DNA from: Spirochaetia bacterium
GTDB lineage: Bacteria > Spirochaetota > Spirochaetia > Treponematales > Breznakiellaceae
Direction: 5' to 3'
DNA: 14,975 nucleotides
Assembly: GCA_025997655.1 (NCBI GenBank)
Contig: BNUW01000058.1
Span: forward strand, 1-14,975
The notes beneath the pieces were generated by a model that was not told where the DNA came from, made no database searches, and saw nothing but the letters and a program-made list of their open reading frames with translations. This document shows, piece by piece, positions 12,949-14,975 of the stretch; within the stretch, counting starts at the first letter, position 1; every line of letters starts with the position of its first letter. The translations under genes and the position numbers were made by a program.

Positions 12949-14975
12949 ATGCCGGATCAGTTGTTTTATAGTAATGTCCCCATGGCCTCGAATAACCAGC
13001 TCTATTTAGAGCGGCCCCGGCTCGACGATTTGCTGGAAAAGGCGGTTAAGAGTCCCATTGTGACGGTCACCGCCGGCGCCGGGTATGGGAAGACTCAGGC
13101 GGTCTACTCCTTTGCGCGTAAGTACAACGCGGTGACGGTCTGGACACAGCTTTTTGAGCGGGATAACCTGGGCTTGCGTTTCTGGGACAATTTCTGCCGG
13201 GCCGTTGAGTTTACCAACAGTGATACTGCGGCAAAGCTGCGGGAGATTGGGTTCCCCGATACGGAAGAGAAATTTGAAAGGTACCTGCGAATTCCCCATG
13301 ATGATATTATGCCGGACCGGAAATATATTTTTGTCTACGACGATTTTCACTTGATCCGGGAACCTTCGGTGCTGCGCTTCCTTGAACATTCCATCACCAG
13401 CCCCTTCCCCAACATTACCTCCGTACTTATTTCCCGGACGGAACCTAAGATACATACCATCCCCCTGCTCTCCAAGGGGCATTTGGCCCGGATAAGCGAG
13501 GACGATCTGCGGTTTACCCCGGATGAAACCCGTGCGTATTTTCAACTCCAGGGGCTTCACGTGCATCCCGGTGTGTATGACGATGTATACCGTGATACCG
13601 AAGGCTGGGCCTTTGCCATACATCTGGCGGTTCTGGCGCTTAGGTCGGAGGTCCGGGCGATACGGTACACCCCGTCCGCAGTAAAACTAAATATCTTTAA
13701 GCTTATTGAAAGTGAAATTATTACGGGCATCTCAAGGAACTTAAGAAAATTTCTCGTCAAGATTTCCCTGATAGATCATCTGAGCATGGATATTCTTTCC
13801 GCATTGGCAGCCCCTGCGGCGCTGGAAGAGCTGGGACGGCTTGGATCCTTTGTCCGGTACGATCCCTACCTGAACGTATGGCGTCTTCATCATTTTTTTC
13901 TGGAATATTTGCACACGATACAAGGGGAACTTTCGGCGGAGGAGACACGGGAGGTCTATATCACCGCAGCCCGCTGGTGCGAAGAGAATCATCTGCGGAT
14001 GGACGCCCTCAGTTATTTTGAGAAGGCCGGGGACTACGATACGTTTTTTAAAGTGGTGTATTCCCTGCCCCAGTTACTGCCCGCTGCCGCCGCCCTTTTT
14101 CTACTGGAGATTCTGGACCGGGCGCCGGAATCCCTGTTCCGGGAAAATCCCCTGGCCGGCCTTACCCGTATGCGCATTCTTATCGCTCTGGAACGGTTTG
14201 ACGAAGCGTCTGCGGGGCTAAAGGATATCATTGCCAGGATGGAGGCTTCGGACGCAGTAGGTCCGGCGGACGCAGTAGGTCCGGCGGACGCAGTAGGTCC
14301 GGCGGACGCAGTAGGTCCGTTGGAAGCGTCAAACATTCGCAGCAACCGTATTCTGATGGGCTGTTATTTCAACCTGGGATTCATCGGCTTCATAACCTGT
14401 ATGCATACCCGGGACTACGGTTATGTGCAGTATTTTGAACGGGCGCACCATTACTATCAGCTTAGCGGCCGGGAGTATCCGGGTCTCCGGGTCCAGACCC
14501 TGCTCAGTTCCTATCTGTGCCGGGTACAGAGCGCGGAAAAGGGGGAAATAGAACGGTACATCAATGCGGTAACGGAGATGTCGCCATTTGCAGCGGAAAT
14601 TGACGGCGGCGTTACCTGCGGCATGGACGACCTGGCCTGGGCGGAGCTGGCCTTTTTCCGTAACGATAAGGCGCGAGCAGAACAAATGGCATACCGCTCA
14701 TTATTCAAGGCCCAGGAAAAAAACCAGCACGAGATTGCAAGCCGGGCGGTTTTTTATTTGATACGGATCAATATTTATAACGGGAATACTGAAAAAATAG
14801 CGGAACTGTTAAAAATCCTCGAATCCCAGCTTGAGGAAAAAAATTACCTGAACCGCTACACCTACTACGATATACAAACCGGGTGGTTCTATGCTCAAAT
14901 CGGCCAGAACGCCCGGCTTGCCCCCTGGCTTAAAAACGATTTTGGTGAAAGCGATCTCAATTCCATTGCCTTCGG
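12949..14975 (+). CDS. MalT/LuxR-type STAND ATPase transcriptional regulator, 3' part outside window
   Basis: The frame is open from ATG 12949 to the window edge, giving 675 residues. The N-terminal NTPase has Walker A GAGYGKT (43-49), Walker B IFVYDDFH (127-134) and a sensor-like LISRTEP (about 160-166). This is the arrangement of MalT-like STAND regulators, which bind ATP and an inducer and multimerise on DNA. A winged-helix-like and helical-repeat region follows (WAFAIHLAVLAL, then LHHFFLEYLH and TPR-like helices to the edge). Such proteins normally end in a LuxR helix-turn-helix; it would lie beyond the window and is assumed. AAGG sits 6 nt before the ATG. Residues 435-458 are four copies of DAVGPA/DAVGPL from an 18-bp tandem repeat. 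The gene has its own promoter. Its target genes are not evident. Confidence 0.85.
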   Translation, partial: MPDQLFYSNVPMASNNQLYLERPRLDDLLEKAVKSPIVTVTAGAGYGKTQAVYSFARKYNAVTVWTQLFERDNLGLRFWDNFCRAVEFTNSDTAAKLREIGFPDTEEKFERYLRIPHDDIMPDRKYIFVYDDFHLIREPSVLRFLEHSITSPFPNITSVLISRTEPKIHTIPLLSKGHLARISEDDLRFTPDETRAYFQLQGLHVHPGVYDDVYRDTEGWAFAIHLAVLALRSEVRAIRYTPSAVKLNIFKLIESEIITGISRNLRKFLVKISLIDHLSMDILSALAAPAALEELGRLGSFVRYDPYLNVWRLHHFFLEYLHTIQGELSAEETREVYITAARWCEENHLRMDALSYFEKAGDYDTFFKVVYSLPQLLPAAAALFLLEILDRAPESLFRENPLAGLTRMRILIALERFDEASAGLKDIIARMEASDAVGPADAVGPADAVGPADAVGPLEASNIRSNRILMGCYFNLGFIGFITCMHTRDYGYVQYFERAHHYYQLSGREYPGLRVQTLLSSYLCRVQSAEKGEIERYINAVTEMSPFAAEIDGGVTCGMDDLAWAELAFFRNDKARAEQMAYRSLFKAQEKNQHEIASRAVFYLIRINIYNGNTEKIAELLKILESQLEEKNYLNRYTYYDIQTGWFYAQIGQNARLAPWLKNDFGESDLNSIAF
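14251..14322 (+). repeat. 18-bp tandem repeat (four units) in the regulator gene
   Basis: Unit GACGCAGTAGGTCCGGCG occurs at 14251, 14269 and 14287 without change, and at 14305 with its last bases changed (GTTG in place of GGCG). The unit is a multiple of three, encoding Asp-Ala-Val-Gly-Pro-Ala, so copy-number changes would keep the frame. It is flanked on both sides by codons for Glu-Ala-Ser. Confidence 0.97.

Overview
The window looks like part of a spirochaete chromosome, most likely a Treponema of the termite-gut or related host-associated group. The reasons are the moderately high GC, the tandem secreted SUMF1-type proteins, a large MalT-like regulator, a fused alpha-beta 2-oxoacid dehydrogenase E1, and several dispersed palindromic repeats. 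This placement is an inference from gene content, not from a marker gene. No rRNA, tRNA, CRISPR array or phage gene was seen.

Left part (1-2683, minus strand): a CstA/BtsT-family carbon-starvation or pyruvate transporter is followed, with a 4-nt ATGA overlap, by a membrane PAS sensor that runs off the left edge. A textbook sigma70 promoter sits so close to the cstA start codon that the mRNA should be nearly leaderless. Middle-left (2841-4488, plus strand): a NusG domain II-type membrane-anchored protein overlaps a membrane protein that joins a Gx-transporter (ECF S-like) half to an EcfT-like half. The linker between the halves is encoded by a palindromic repeat element read in frame. Converging on it (4481-6101, minus strand) are two tandem, paralogous, secreted SUMF1/FGE-fold proteins without the catalytic cysteine pair of true formylglycine-generating enzymes.

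Centre (6194-12457, plus strand): a DeoR-family repressor leads an apparent operon for a 2-oxoacid (probably pyruvate) dehydrogenase complex in the order regulator, E2, E3, fused E1alpha-beta. Spacings are 9, 10 and 108 nt, and the last gap holds a palindromic repeat. With cstA and its coupled sensor about 4 kb away, the window has a pyruvate-use theme, though the link is only suggestive.

Right part (12458-14975): a 491-nt stretch without genes holds a second copy of the palindrome that lies inside the transporter gene, then a 194-bp MITE-like element. The MITE has perfect 18-bp terminal inverted repeats and a perfect 10-bp target duplication, and it carries a third palindrome. After it come a strong sigma70 promoter and the start of a MalT/LuxR-type STAND ATPase regulator that contains four copies of an in-frame 18-bp tandem repeat and leaves the window at the right edge. 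The best candidates for something undescribed are the in-frame palindrome at the S/T domain junction, the MITE with its nested hairpin, and the SUMF1 pair, whose C-terminal differences resemble those of diversity-generating retroelement targets.
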